DNA of 64,000 bases from Ctenosaura bakeri (lineage: Eukaryota > Chordata > Lepidosauria > Squamata > Iguanidae), in contig CAOLHI010001444.1 of assembly GCA_948474755.1 (NCBI GenBank), forward strand, positions 310,001 to 374,000. The letters run 5' to 3'. The notes beneath the pieces were generated by a model. That model had not been told where the DNA came from. It was given only the letters and a program-made list of their open reading frames with translations, and did not search any database. Positions within the stretch are counted from its first letter, which is position 1, and every line of letters starts with the position of its first letter. A program made the translations under genes and the position numbers. Positions 21,059-32,310 of this stretch are shown here, piece by piece.

Positions 21059-22081
21059 ACCGACATGCCTTCTTCATGCATACAGATGGCGCGGCAAGCA
21101 TAAGAAGGAGCATCAGCCTCGAGTTGCCTCTTCTCCTCCTTCTGGCTCTAATGGGCCCAAAGGCAGAAGGCAAATGAGTGAAAAGTGGTGGAAAGGGCAA
21201 AGAAGCGAGCTTCTTTAGGTCAGAAGTTGGAAGAACTACCTTTGAGACTAGAATTACCTAGCTGGCATGACTCTGTCTTTGGAGGTGGGGAGAAGGCTAT
21301 CAAAGTTATCTAGCACAAGTTCCCCTCAATAAATTGAAAGCAACCAGCAGGTGAGAAGCAATCTGGAAAGTTTACCCAAAGATGTACGTGAGCAATGTTT
21401 GTTTCAGGCTTGCATCCAATTGTGTTTTCTTCTCTACTGTGAGTGGGCATGAATTCCACTCTTTCAAGAGGGCTTCTGCAGAGTCCCTCGCCAGGGAAAG
21501 GGAGCAGGCTTTGGAGATTACATGCTTCTCAAGAGGTTGGTTCTTTCTTCATTTAAGTGGGTGGCTATGATGGTAGCTTTTTCTCCCCCTTAAAGAAGAA
21601 AGCAAAGGAGGAGTGAGAATGGGGGTAGAGACAAGAAGAGAGCAATGCTATTGAATGTGCATTGCTTCAGCAGCAGCAGCAGTGTTTTTCTGCCTCGTGA
21701 CATGAAGGGCTGGCACGCAAGGCTGCGTAGTTAGTTGTTATTAATGACCCTGGCTCTCCTTCAGTCCCCAAGGGACAATCTGACTTTAATAAGTTGCAGC
21801 TGGAGGGTGGTTTCTGTGCTTGCAGCTGAGGAGGAAGAGAAAGCACCAGGAGCACGAGCAGAGAGCAAGCAGAGCGGTGGTGCCGTGGTGCCGCTGCTGT
21901 AGGAGGAAGGTGGAGATGGAGAGGGAGAAAATGCGGGGGGAGGACCCACACTGCTGTGTGCCAAGCAACTTGTGTCTTTGTTTTCTCCTGAGAAGGAGGA
22001 TAGAGAGAAACAAACTTGATGCCAGCTCTGGGATGGGCCAAGTTCCAAGCTTGCTTCCAGAAAAGGTCTCTCAAGTCCTCG
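21059..22081. other. Unique GC-moderate spacer
   Basis: Contains a (CAG)n run at 21668-21682 and purine-rich stretches. Overlapping open frames on both strands at 21667-22120 come from low-complexity composition and show no domain. Confidence 0.45.
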
Positions 22082-22097
22082 CACACACACACACACA
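22082..22097. repeat. (CA)n short repeat
   Basis: Eight CA units. Confidence 0.9.
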
Positions 22098-22181
22098 TAT
22101 TCCCAGGGACAGTTAAAATCATGGAAAGCTGGGTAGTTAATAGAAAAGAGAAGATGAAATCTTCCCAGCTGGGGACAAAAT

Positions 22182-22182
22182 C

Positions 22183-22241
<59 letters not shown>

Positions 22242-22243
22242 AG
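22182..22243. repeat. (GAAA)n microsatellite
   Basis: About 60 bp of AGAA repeats, the complement-type of the 8753 array. Confidence 0.98.
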
Positions 22244-22289
22244 AGAGGAGAGGGAAGAAAGAATCCTTATCGACAGCTATGTAGCCCCC

Positions 22290-22770
22290 TCTAAAATGTG
22301 GTCTCCCTAATGCATTTTCCTGCTGTCAGGTTGGGTCACCCAAACTAAGCTGTGAGCGATGACCTTGACAAGCGACCAACTTCCACGAGCCAAAGGGGGG
22401 AGTGCTGGACGGGGGAGAAGGAGGCCTGGAGGGAGCACAGTTAAAGAAAAGCACCTTCTTTTCAGTATGTGCACAAGGAGCGGGGGCTGACATGCCGACC
22501 TCAGTGCTTGGCGGCCGCCCAGCCAGTTACACGACTTGGCAAGGGAGAGCGTGAGAAAGCAGGGGGCAACAGCCGAGTGTCATCGCAGCTGCAAAAAAAC
22601 GGGAGGGGGGAGGGAAACACTGCTGAACAGAATGAAGGAAAAAAAACACACTCTAATTAGAAAAATATGTGGCCCGAGGCCTTTCCGCCATGAAAACACA
22701 GCCGCATTGACCCTCTCCTGCCAAATGTGCAATGTAAGTTATTTGAGGCTATGAAGTGTGGGATTTCTTA
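22290..22770. promoter_or_regulatory. Candidate conserved regulatory block 3
   Basis: Repeat-free. TGACCTTGA at 22360-22368 is the complement of the TCAAGGTCA monomer bound by NR5A/ERR-type nuclear receptors. CTCTAATTAGAAAAATATG near 22651 carries a homeodomain TAATTA core. Function is inferred from motif texture only. Confidence 0.3.
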
Positions 22771-23496
22771 ACTCAGATGGAGCAGGGTGTGGTGAGGAGG
22801 AAATGGGGGTGGAAGGAGAGGAAGGGGCCATAAAGCAAAGTTGTCATCACTGAGTGTGGCAGAACCACAAGGAGAAGAAGGAACATCACTCACCTTCTTA
22901 GAATGAGCAAAAGTTCATTGCTGATTCCTAGTACATTGCAATAGTGGTAGTGTGTTAAACTACCTTAACCTGTGACAATTTCTGAGGGAGGGGGATTGAA
23001 AGCCCATTAATTGCTAAAACCGCACTTTGGATAGTGGGGCACTTGTTTAAAAATGGGTTGAATTTTCAAGCATCTGAACATGTGATAGATTTTACATTTT
23101 GGAATGTTAGCATTTCATATTTTAAAGGTTGTTTCTGCTGGCCAGTTTTTAAAGACTTTAATGTCATAGCTTCTCAACATGCAAACTTTTTCAAGGTGAT
23201 AACATATTGCAAGTTTTGGCTATTTTGTATCATCATACCTAACTATCTATTGTATACTTGGAACGTCATACTTATAAAAATTAAATGTTATGTTAATTTG
23301 CCTCTAAAATTGATTAATTAATGTGGTAGTGGCAGTACTTGGGGGGAAACTTGAAAGGACTTGCGAATAAGTAGTTACAAATAACTAGTTACTTGTAGTG
23401 AGTTTCTTTTCACAATTATGAATATATGACTAAATTGCATTGTGATTGTTAATCTAAAAAGCAGTAACCACACCTTCTCTGTTGTGACTGTGTTGT
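22771..23496. other. Unique spacer
   Basis: AT-rich from 23040 on. No gene or repeat identified. Confidence 0.5.
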
Positions 23497-23608
23497 GATC
23501 CTATGGAATCCTGGGGTTTGCAGTTCGCCTTTGAGGCCCCTCCCCAGGATTCTATAGGATGTTGAAAGTGGAATAATAGCACTATATCAGTACAGTGCAG
23601 AAATGGCC
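23497..23608. mobile_element. Family A fragment, copy A13
   Basis: Starts inside the left arm at CCTATGGAATCCTGGGGTTT and keeps a complete right arm to GTGCAGAAATGGCC. The outer left arm of about 45 bp is missing. Confidence 0.8.
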
Positions 23609-24085
23609 TTAGTGACAATATTATGACTTACTTTTATAGTTCAGGGGTTATGAACTCACTAAATGGTGGAGAAGGAATCTCACACACTATGGGGTCTGAC
23701 TCATGCGGTGCCACATATTTCTGTCTTATGCTCTTTTGTAGGTGTTGAGGTACAAACAACGTAGGCTGGAAAAGAATGTGTTTTCAACCACAAGCCAGTG
23801 GCTTTTAGCATTCAGATTTGTCTATTTTAAATAATCTGAAGTAACCATGAGCCCTTACAGAATGGTAGAAGGACGTTTGAATTCTTTCAGTGTCGCTTGT
23901 TGGTTTTTGCTGGGTTTTGCCAGCTCATGTCTGTCCCCACTCATTCTGTTTTAGTGAACCTCTTTCCATTCTTTCGAGGCTTGTTTGTTGCTGGATGTAC
24001 TGGTTCCTTAGATCCAAGATATTTTGGTTATTTTTGAGAAATAGGAAACTTTGCAGTACCATTTTGAGGAGGGAGCTTGTAATCA
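23609..24085. other. Unique spacer
   Basis: About 480 bp. No gene or repeat identified. Confidence 0.5.
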
Positions 24086-24228
24086 TTGTTGTTGTGTGCC
24101 TTCAAGTCATTTCTGAGTTGAACCTATCATAGGATTTTCTGGGGCTAAGCGTGAGTAATGCAACCCATGATCTCCCAGTGGGTTTACATGGCCAAGTGGG
24201 AAGTTGGACCCTGCTCTCCAGGTTCATA

Positions 24229-24403
24229 GACCATTTCCACACTAGACTGTTATCATGCTGTTATTCTACTTTCAACATCCTGTGGAATTCTGGGGTTTGT
24301 AGTTTACTGAGGCCCAAGAGCTCTCTGGCTGAGAATTCTAAAGGCCCTTCCCTAAACTGCAAACTTCAGGATTCCATAGGATAAGAGCACAGTCTAGTGC
24401 GGA
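24229..24403 (+). mobile_element. Family A copy A14 inside SINE S10
   Basis: Begins ACCATTTCCACACTAGACTG with a forward centre GAGGCCCAAGAGCTCTCTGG. The right arm is damaged (GGATAAGAGCAC AGTCTAGTGCGGA), and the last bases are replaced by the start of H1. Confidence 0.8.
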
Positions 24404-24602
24404 CAGTTGTGTAGGGATGTGGGGGGGTAATTCGCCCCGGGCAGCAATGGTCTGGGACATCCCAGCCCGTAGCCACACGCTCCTGGCTCTGGCCATGCCC
24501 CCACGTACCGTGGCCACGCCCTCATGCACAGTGGTCACACCCCTCATGCCGTAGCCCCGCACCCTCCTGCCCCCCCTCCACAAACTCCAAGCTCTGCCAT
24601 TG
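24404..24602 (-). mobile_element. GC-rich hAT-like element H1
   Basis: About 200 bp from CAGTTGTGTAGGG to CTCTGCCATTG, matching the reverse complement of H2 (61651-61847) across its length: GCCCCGGGCAGCAATG, GACATCCCAGCCCGTAGCCA, and repeated GCCACGCCC/GCCATGCCC units. The target duplication is unclear because it replaced the end of A14. Confidence 0.7.
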
Positions 24603-24641
24603 AGTGAGTCCAAGGCTCAAACCATTACACCATGCTGGCTG

Positions 24642-26015
24642 TCACTTGAAGTCATACTGTTTTAAAATCATGATCCATTTCCATGTTGCAGTCAGGTTGG
24701 GTACCAGAAGTACTTTGTAGGAAGCTGGCTTGATAACACGTCAGGCTATTTCTCCATATTTTGATTTGGGAAACAACAAAGAAAAGAGAGAGAAAGGGAG
24801 GCAAGAGTAAATAGGAGACAAAAAAGGCTATTGTTTCGCTTATGTTTACTTTAAGCCTAGCAAGGGAGCTAGAGATGGATTCCCTCCAGCATTTCAGCCC
24901 CTGAACCATACTTCTGCGGTCTCTGAAACTCACCACCGGTTCTCCAAAGCCCTCGCAACTCTCCCAATTATTTTTTAAAAACTGCTATAATTTTCAGACA
25001 GTTTTTGCCCCAAGTGAACAGAGCATTCCCAAAATGGATGAAAATATATACTCCCACAAGCACTCCAGAACACTGTACTACCCCCAAACACCTCAGTTTT
25101 CTTCTGCTATCAAATTACAGGATGTCATTTCCTGCTGCCATTTTGAGAGAGATTTCAGAGGATAACAAGAGTAGCTGGGCTTTTGGGGGGCGGGGGTACA
25201 GCCTGCAGGGAGGGTCCGTGGGGGGGATTGGTCCCAGACCCTTATGCAGTTGCCTACTCCTATTATACACAAACACTGCTTTGGGGGTACTGCTAGTGCC
25301 TGTCTCCCCAGAGGGTTAATGAGAGGACAGTAGAGTTTGTCTGTTTCCTGGGATTGTGCCTCCACCCATGCTCCATCTGTGTACACTGTAAATAAATGTA
25401 AATATTTCAGAAAACTAATCACCTCTTTCAAAGGAAACTAAATCCAGGTAGGCAGAGGGTTGCTGGAACTTCTCTTTGTCCACAGAAGGGTGCATGTAAG
25501 GGAGTGCGTTGGCCTGCAAGGGGACACTGTTTTACCAGGAACAGGTATCAGCTAACAGGTGAGTCTGTTCCTAAGAATTGGCAGCACTCAAGCGATGTAG
25601 GCCGAGGGGGCCAGATGGATATCTGGGGACAATCTAGTCCAAAGCAAAAGAACATTGCCACTTGTGTACCTTTACCAACAGCCTTTAATAGCATGCTGTG
25701 AAAATCATTGCTTTTGAATCTTTGCCCAGTTCCACCCATGACCCCCCAAAGTAATGTCCTGAGCCCTTTTGCAGTGGTGTTAGCAGGTCATGAATTGAGT
25801 GGCCCCCACACTCCGTTGAACATGAACTTGGATGGTTTGTAGCTCTAGCAGAGAGGGAGGGAAGAAGGGAGGGGGCAGAGACACCCATAATGACCACTTT
25901 CTTTGTGTGACAAGCCGTCTGCTTCGTGTCTGGGAAAAGAGGAGCCCGGCACGCATCCTCATGGAGCCACCCACGCAGCCTGGGATGCTGAACCACAGTC
26001 GTGTGTCAATAAAGT
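24642..26015. other. Unique spacer of about 1.4 kb
   Basis: Holds a GC-rich patch at 25180-25240 with G runs. No frame with a recognisable domain. Confidence 0.5.
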
Positions 26016-26016
26016 A

Positions 26017-26053
<37 letters not shown>

Positions 26054-26080
26054 GCTCTCACACACACACACATGCACACA
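26016..26080. repeat. Compound (CT)n(CA)n microsatellite
   Basis: CT repeats to about 26058 with two interruptions, then CA repeats. Confidence 0.97.
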
Positions 26081-26506
26081 CCACTCCCTCTTTCCTAAAT
26101 GCATTCCTCCTCCTGCTTCACTCAGCTCTCTGCTCCTCTCTTCTGCTTTGCCCTCCCACAGACAGAGATTATTGGCATACAGGATGAGACATCCGTTAAA
26201 TCACTGGCATTCAAAACTATGCTCTTCAAAGTTCCTTGGATTTCTCGGGAGGTTTAGCAGGGGGGCTCTGAATATGAGTATTATTCTTTTTAGCAGACAG
26301 GCTTCTTAGGAAGACAGCTTACCCAGCCTAGGGTTGCCAGTTGTCTGGCTTTGGCCTTGAGACTCTGGCTTTGAAATTTGTTCTTAAGGGCAAAGGGGAA
26401 TCTCAGGTTCTTGGGGTTGCCAAGACTGCCCCTAGCATTTGGCAGAGTGTGGTAGTCTCCTCACATGACAGCAACGGAACTGGGAGCAATAGTTATGTGA
26501 CATAGA
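26081..26506. other. Unique spacer
   Basis: Nothing recognised. Confidence 0.5.
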
Positions 26507-26706
26507 CAATTTCTGCACTACACTGTTGTAGTGCTATTATTCCACTTTCAACATCCTGTGGCATTCTGGGGTTTGTAGCTTCCTGAGGCCAAAGAGCTTT
26601 CTGGCTGAGAATTCTCAATGCCTCTCCCTGAACTGCAAACTCCAGGATTCCATAAGATATTGAAAGTGGAATAATAGTGCTATAACAATGTAGTGCGGAA
26701 ATCACC
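26507..26706 (+). mobile_element. Family A full-length copy A15
   Basis: Decayed tips (CAATTTCTGCACTACACTGT and AGTGCGGAAATCACC), forward centre GAGGCCAAAGAGCTTTCTGG. Confidence 0.85.
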
Positions 26707-26889
26707 ATCCAGTATGCCCTATGTTTCTTAAGTTAGTCTGCTGCTGTCAGGCATGGTAGCCAATGCTTTCCCATCACAAGGCTGATGAAAAATTCAGTTG
26801 CAAGTCTATTCACATTTATACACAGAAATGGAAGGAACCTCTTCTTTTCCTTCACCTTGTGTAGCTAAACATTGTAAATCAAACCGGGA

Positions 26890-26890
<1 letters not shown>

Positions 26891-26929
<39 letters not shown>
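26891..26929. repeat. (TG)n microsatellite
   Basis: About 19 TG units. Confidence 0.98.
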
Positions 26930-26931
<2 letters not shown>

Positions 26932-27639
26932 GGGCTATGAAGAATATTCAACAATGTCCCAATCTTTGATGAAAATAAGTTTCCAGATTCAAGATTCTCC
27001 ACCGAGGAACTCTTGATGCTCTAACATTCTGAACCATTCAGGACTCTTCAACCATGCTTAAATACTTTTATTTTGCAGAAAATATGATTTGCTGTGCAGA
27101 AGAGAATAGGTCTGTGCTAAAAACCACATTTCTAGCACAGGAATCTGCATGCAGAATAAGTCTTGAACTGCAAATGTCTCCTTTTGACAACTTTTTCACC
27201 GTGGAGAGAAAATTGATTGTATTTCAGTTCTTGCCTGCAAGAACTGTATCTGCATGTGTGTGTGCGTTAGTGCAACCCCATTAGGGTGATATAAATCTTT
27301 TAAATAAAAAATTGAGGTAGAAGGTGTAGGGAAAGAGAGGCAGGGGTCGTTAGAGAGTATTATGCCCTTGGTTCAGGTGCACATGCTTTTGCTTACAGGC
27401 TGAGATGCAATACGGCAAAGGAACCTATAAGGTTGTACCAAATGTATATGTTGGAAAAGGTGGGTTTTAAAGTGGGATATGAATGAAAGTAGAAGAGCAG
27501 GGCTGCGCAGGTATTCCAAGGGCATTTCTTAGCAGTCTGGAACAGTATGTTTCTCTTCAGTAACTCAAGATGACTGGCTTGATGTCAGCAGCTGACAACT
27601 AGCACCCAGTAGATAGTTCCACTCTGTTCTGTTTTGGTC
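26930..27639. other. Unique spacer
   Basis: About 700 bp. No gene seen. Confidence 0.5.
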
Positions 27640-28162
27640 AGAACTCACCTGGAATACAGTTTCCAATTAGGGGAACGGCAGTTCAAGGATAATATTGACA
27701 AGCTGGGACATGTCCAGGGAAAGGTGGCCAAGATAGAAAAAGACCTGGAAACCAAGCCCTCTGAGGAATGACTGAGGTAGCTGGGAATGTTGAGCTTGCA
27801 GAAGAGATAACTGAGAGGTGATATGACAGCCATTGTTAAATATCTGAAGGGATGTCACATAGAAGATGAAGTGTGCTTATTTTCTGCCGCTTCAGAAAAT
27901 AGAACAGGAATAAATGGATTCAAATCACAAGATGAGAGGTTCCAACTGAACTTTACAAAGAGAACTTCTTAACATTAAGAGCTGTTCAGGAATGGAATAA
28001 ATTGCCATGGAGGATGGCGATAGACTTTCCTTCGTTGGAGGTTTTTAAACAAAAGTGGGATGAACACCTGCCAGGACTGCTTTAGTTGTGTATTCCTGCA
28101 TGACATGGAGTTGGGCTAGATGGTCTTTGTGGCCCCTTCCAACTCTATGAGTCTAAAACTAT
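27640..28162 (+). mobile_element. CR1 LINE 3' end, copy K4
   Basis: CACCTGGAATACAGTTTCCA, CAAGGATAATATTGACAAGC, GGATGTCACATAGAAGATGA, ending GGGCTAGATGGTCTTTGTGG CCCCTTCCAACTCTATGAGTCT. The ORF2 C-terminus is recognisable but broken by stops and frameshifts. Confidence 0.88.
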
Positions 28163-28208
28163 CCCTTGGATAATTCCCAGTAGTCCTGTTATCCGCTTGG
28201 TAGTCTAA

Positions 28209-28617
28209 AAGCCAGCATGGTATAGTAGACCCAATGTGAGTATCAGACTAAGGCCTTTTCCACACTACACTCTTATAGTGCGATGATTCCACTTTCAACA
28301 TTCTATGAAATCCTGGGGTTTGCAGTTTCAGGAGGGGCCGGCTGGCCCCTCCCAAAACTGCAAACCCCAGGATTCCATAGGATGTTGAAAGTGGAATCAT
28401 CGTGCTATAACGAGCTAGTGCAGAAAAGGCCTAAGACTCTGGGAGACCAGGATCCAAATTCTTACTTGGCCGTAGAAACCCACTGGGTGGCCTTTGACAA
28501 CTTACACTCTCTCAGCCTCAGAAGAAAGCAATGGCAAACCTTCCAATCATGCCAAGAAAACCCTGTGATATAATCACCTTAGGGTTGCCATAAGTTGGAA
28601 GACACAAAACACACACA
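28209..28617 (+). mobile_element. Sauria-type SINE S11, interrupted by A16
   Basis: Head AAGCCAGCATGGTATAGTAG to CAGACTAAG; after the insertion it continues CTAAGACTCTGGGAGACCAG, GTAGAAACCCACTGGGTGGC, CACCTTAGGGTTGCCATAAG. Removing A16 with one TAA copy restores a continuous SINE. Confidence 0.9.
28252..28431. mobile_element. Family A palindrome A16 with exact target duplication
   Basis: 180 bp, tips GGCCTTTTCCACACTACACT and GTGCAGAAAAGGCC, palindromic centre GGGGCCGGCTGGCCCCTCCC, flanked by TAA at 28249-28251 and 28432-28434 within a SINE whose uninterrupted sequence is known from other copies. Confidence 0.93.
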
Positions 28618-29572
28618 GCCAAAGGGAATTTTTACTCACATCCTTCCCACCCTAGCATCCTCTTTTCAGAAACTTCTCTCCTTTATGTTCCTTGCTGTAC
28701 TCCCTTTCTCATCCCAGAACAGGGAATTTTTTCCAGGTTTGAGGCATAAATTTCCTCCAAAAGCAGCAAGTATGAAGCAAAAGGCAGCAAGCTGCTCCCT
28801 TCCCACTACTCCGCCCCACCCACCTCACACAGTAGGTTGAGGGGTGCTTGCACACACAAGTAATTCTTCTGTTGGTATAAACTGCACACCCACGGAAAGA
28901 GCAGCTTAAGAACGTTCCCAGAGGAGGGAAATGATCTTGCCTCTCCTTCCGGGAAAGCTCTGTGTAATGCACTGCATACACATCCTGACAGCATATGTTA
29001 TAATTGCACTCTTAAGGAGGCTGAAGTACAATCTTTCTCTCTAGAATAGCTGTTGAATTTCCTCCTTTTCCTTCTGAAGAAAATGGCTTCTTTTTATGCA
29101 CTGTGGCAGTGCTTAATTTCTGGGGTAACGGGGAGGGGGAAGAGAAGAAGGAATTCAGATCTGGCTGGAAATACACTCTTTCCCTTAATCCTTGACTTAT
29201 TGTCCTTAATTCAATTGCAATGTTCAGGCCAGGGAAAGCATTCCTCCGGGCTTCATATGTTCACAAGCCGGGTTCTGGCAATCAGACAAGATGCCCTGAG
29301 AACTTGGTGACATCAGGTCAAGACTTTAAGGCAGAAGTCCCAGGGCCCGGCAGAGGAAGCAGGAAGCACCATAACACACCTGTCTTGCAAATAATAAGAA
29401 ATATTTCCAAGGAAATGTGAGAACTTGGGAGGAACCAGTTACAGCTAACACATCTTGGATCTGCAGCTGGATTCGCACCTTTTGCATTCTCTTTAAAAAT
29501 CAAAGGTGCAAAGTGCTTAGGTAATACTCTGGACTGAAGCGTAAATTTTCTTCTCCTTTTTTTTTAAAATTA
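28618..29572. other. Unique spacer
   Basis: No repeat or gene identified. Open frames on both strands near 28709-28994 overlap and show no domains. Confidence 0.5.
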
Positions 29573-29899
29573 TAGTCAGCCCTCCACTTTCATGGTAATT
29601 AGGGGCACAAGACCACTACAAAAGTGGAAAAACTGTAAATAAAAATTATGAACACTATTTTTTAAAAAACCTGAAAACACTTTTCAAAGGAATTTCTAGG
29701 TCCTCCAGTGCAATTCTATGGTCCACTTCCAGCAGAAGTAGACCAGAGAAATCATGTTGGAGAACCTAGAGATTCCCAGACAGAACATATTTTTCCATGG
29801 CACAGGCAAATACAAAAGAATTTTTAAATAAATAAATTAAATAACTCCCGAATAATCAAAGCCATGAACGCTGAACTCACAAAAGTGGCGGGTCAACTA
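29573..29899. mobile_element. Tigger/pogo-like non-autonomous element
   Basis: Ends TAGTCAGCCCTCCACTTTCA and, reverse-complemented, TAGTTGACCCGCCACTTTTG, making inverted repeats of about 20 bp that resemble Tigger-type termini (CAGTCxGCCCTCC). About 327 bp, no open frame. Classification rests on the termini only. Confidence 0.55.
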
Positions 29900-30607
29900 T
29901 GCTATAGTACAAAAGTGCCATATTACTGACTCAACAATGCATTACAACTCCAAAAAAATATAACAAGAAAGAAGAAGAGATGGAGACTTATTTGCTGTGA
30001 TGTGTCTGAAAATTAAAAAGAAACACACTGGAGGGTGAGAATAAATTGTTGCATCTAGTGCCAGGAATAGTGCTGGAAAATAGTCCAGGGCAGCAAAAAT
30101 GTGTTTGGATATTTAAAAAAAATTACTAACACTACAGCACCCAAAACTGGAACCTTTTGATGCATGTGCCTCGTCTGGAGCAGCCCATAGTTTATGTGCA
30201 AAGAGCTATGAGGCTTATGACAGAAGGCTCATTTCCAAAGTAATGTAACAAGTAGGAATGAAGCAACTGTAAAGAGCAACATTTTGCGGTTGCTTTTTAA
30301 AATTACTTTTTAAGGTATTTTCCAGCATTTTTAGAGGCCATCTTAAAAAGAATTTTTCACATTTCATTCCACTCTATCATCAGTCCTAGGAAGTATGTTT
30401 CTTTTTAAAGGAAAGAACAGTAATGAGTTCTTTCCTTTATTGCTCACACAAGAAATTGTTTTTTAACATGGCAGTGAACTATGAAAATAAATTAACGTTT
30501 TGGAAACACCACACTGTACATTGGGAACAAACTCCTTTTTAAAAGTAACCATTGAAGCTCTGAGAAATACACGTGCCCCACCTAAGGAATTAAAAATTAC
30601 CAAACTC
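29900..30607. other. Unique AT-rich spacer
   Basis: No gene or repeat recognised. Confidence 0.5.
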
Positions 30608-30690
30608 TGCCACTGAGGAGCCTTGCCAGATCAAACCAAAGATCCATGTAGTCCAGCATCCTGTTTCCCACTCCGGCCAGTGGATGCCTC
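30608..30690 (-). mobile_element. CR1/L2-like LINE 3' fragment L1
   Basis: GCCAGATCAAACCAAAGATC CATGTAGTCCAGCATCCTG is the complement of the GGACTAGATGGACCTTTGGT CTGATC-type tail of a CR1/L2 LINE. A sense-strand relative lies at 60960. Confidence 0.7.
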
Positions 30691-32119
30691 AGAAAACCAG
30701 GGCATGATGGAAACAATTGTTGTTGCTGCTGCTGTTAGGCACTGAACCCAGAAACTGATTTTCAGAAATGAATTGCTACATAAGCTGAAGGTTTCATCAT
30801 GAGTAGCAGCAGCCACTGACAGCCTTGTTCTCTACAAATTGTCTTCAGATTAACCTTGCCACAAATTAAACCCTGCTGCATTGCAAAAGGTCTCTTGGAT
30901 ACCAGGGAAGTTGGATGAAGGGGAGAGAAACAGAGAGAGAACGATACCACAAATTCCGCAGAACGGCGGTACTTTTATTGGGCCAAATAAAAAAGGCCAA
31001 AATACGTCATGGAAGCTTTCAAAGCTTCGCTGGCTTCTTCATAAGATAAAGGTGTTAAAAATCATTCAGAAAAAGAAATCAGCAGAGCTTTGCAAGCTTG
31101 TGTGATGTATTTTTGGCTATTTTGTAGATTTTTGATTTTGCATATTTTGTTGCATGACCAGCATTGCTACTCTGAATATGTTTCCTGAGAGAGAAAGAGT
31201 ATGTCAAGAGATAAGAGGTTAAACTTTTAAGAAATAATTTTTAAACCATTAGAGAAAGAGCACACAAAGAAAGAAGGCAAGGAGAGTGCTACAGTCTTGC
31301 TACAGTCATTCTTAACTATAATCCACCACATCTTGCACCTCACACACAATTAAACTGAAGGCAAACGGAGGCAAAGAACTTCAGCAAACAAGGGGTTTTC
31401 AAGCCTTGTCCCAATGTTATCCAGAAGGGAAAAGAAAGAGCTTTTTCTTTCTTATCTTCTCCCTTGCTCTCCTTTTTAAGAGTTTCCCTCCTTTTATTCT
31501 CTAGAGTTAAGCTCCCAGAATGAATGCATTAACCAGTATCCCGGAAACCTGACTCATTTTTTTTTATGATAGCACGAGTTTGGCTTATTGGGGGGGGAGT
31601 GTGGGGGGTGGAGGAAAAGGACACAAGGGTTTTATTCTCCTCTCACAAGCAGGGCCAAATAGAAAATGGGAGTTCTTTGATAATATTTATGGTCTCTCAA
31701 GTTGCTGATGACAGTGTGCGTTATTGAAACTGTTCATACCGGATGGAAGAGCCAGAAAGGGGTCATATCTGCATTACAGATGAACTGGTTGTTTCTGTGA
31801 GGGAGGGTTCAGGGTCCTTTTTGCTTTATCAGGGAGGGAACTTTGGAGTCTTTGCTCAAAGCAGTGGTCTGTTGATCTGTGGTTGGTCTAAGTGAGTGCC
31901 CAGAAAAGAAAGCAATAGGTGTAGTCAATGGGCACAAATATGGCACTGGTCCCTGACACATTAGGAAAAATAATTGCTGGTCACCCACATTAGATAGCTC
32001 AACAAGTGCTGCCTTGATCAATATTTGTCTAGCTCAGCACTATCTACTCTGAGCAGCTGTAGCTTCTACCACCATCATCACCAAAACACATAGTAAGACC
32101 AAAGAGGGATCCTTTTTAG
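30691..32119. other. Unique spacer of about 1.4 kb
   Basis: Contains ACATACGTCATGGAAGCTTT-like unique sequence and G-rich runs near 31590. No gene. Confidence 0.45.
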
Positions 32120-32310
32120 TGTCTGTAGTGTAATGATTTGAGCGCTGGATTATGACCCTGGAGGCCAGAGTTTCGAAGACCCACTCGGCCATGGAAACCC
32201 ACTGGGAGACCTTAGGAGCATCACACATTCTCAGCCCAGAAAACCCCATGATAGGTTCACCTTAGGGTTGTCGTAAGTCAGAAACAACTCAAAGGCACGT
32301 AGCAACAATA
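32120..32310 (+). mobile_element. Sauria-type SINE S12
   Basis: CTGTAGTGTAATGATTTGAG, CCATGGAAACCCACTGGGAG, CACCTTAGGGTTGTCGTAAG, then AAAGGCACGTAGCAACAATA. The middle block is deleted. Confidence 0.88.

Larger units (their letters stand above)
24086..24641 (-). mobile_element. Sauria-type SINE S10, containing A14 and H1
   Basis: Minus-strand tail ATTGTTGTTGTGTGCCTTCA and body CAGTGGGTTTACATGGCCAA run to CTGCTCTCCAGGTTCATAG. The SINE resumes at about 24609 with CCAAGGCTCAAACCATTACA and CCATGCTGGCTGTC. The roughly 380 bp between are two younger elements. Confidence 0.85.

Noticed and set aside
21667..22122. Several overlapping frames on both strands, up to 151 codons
   Set aside because: Purine/pyrimidine-biased low-complexity sequence without stops; no domain.
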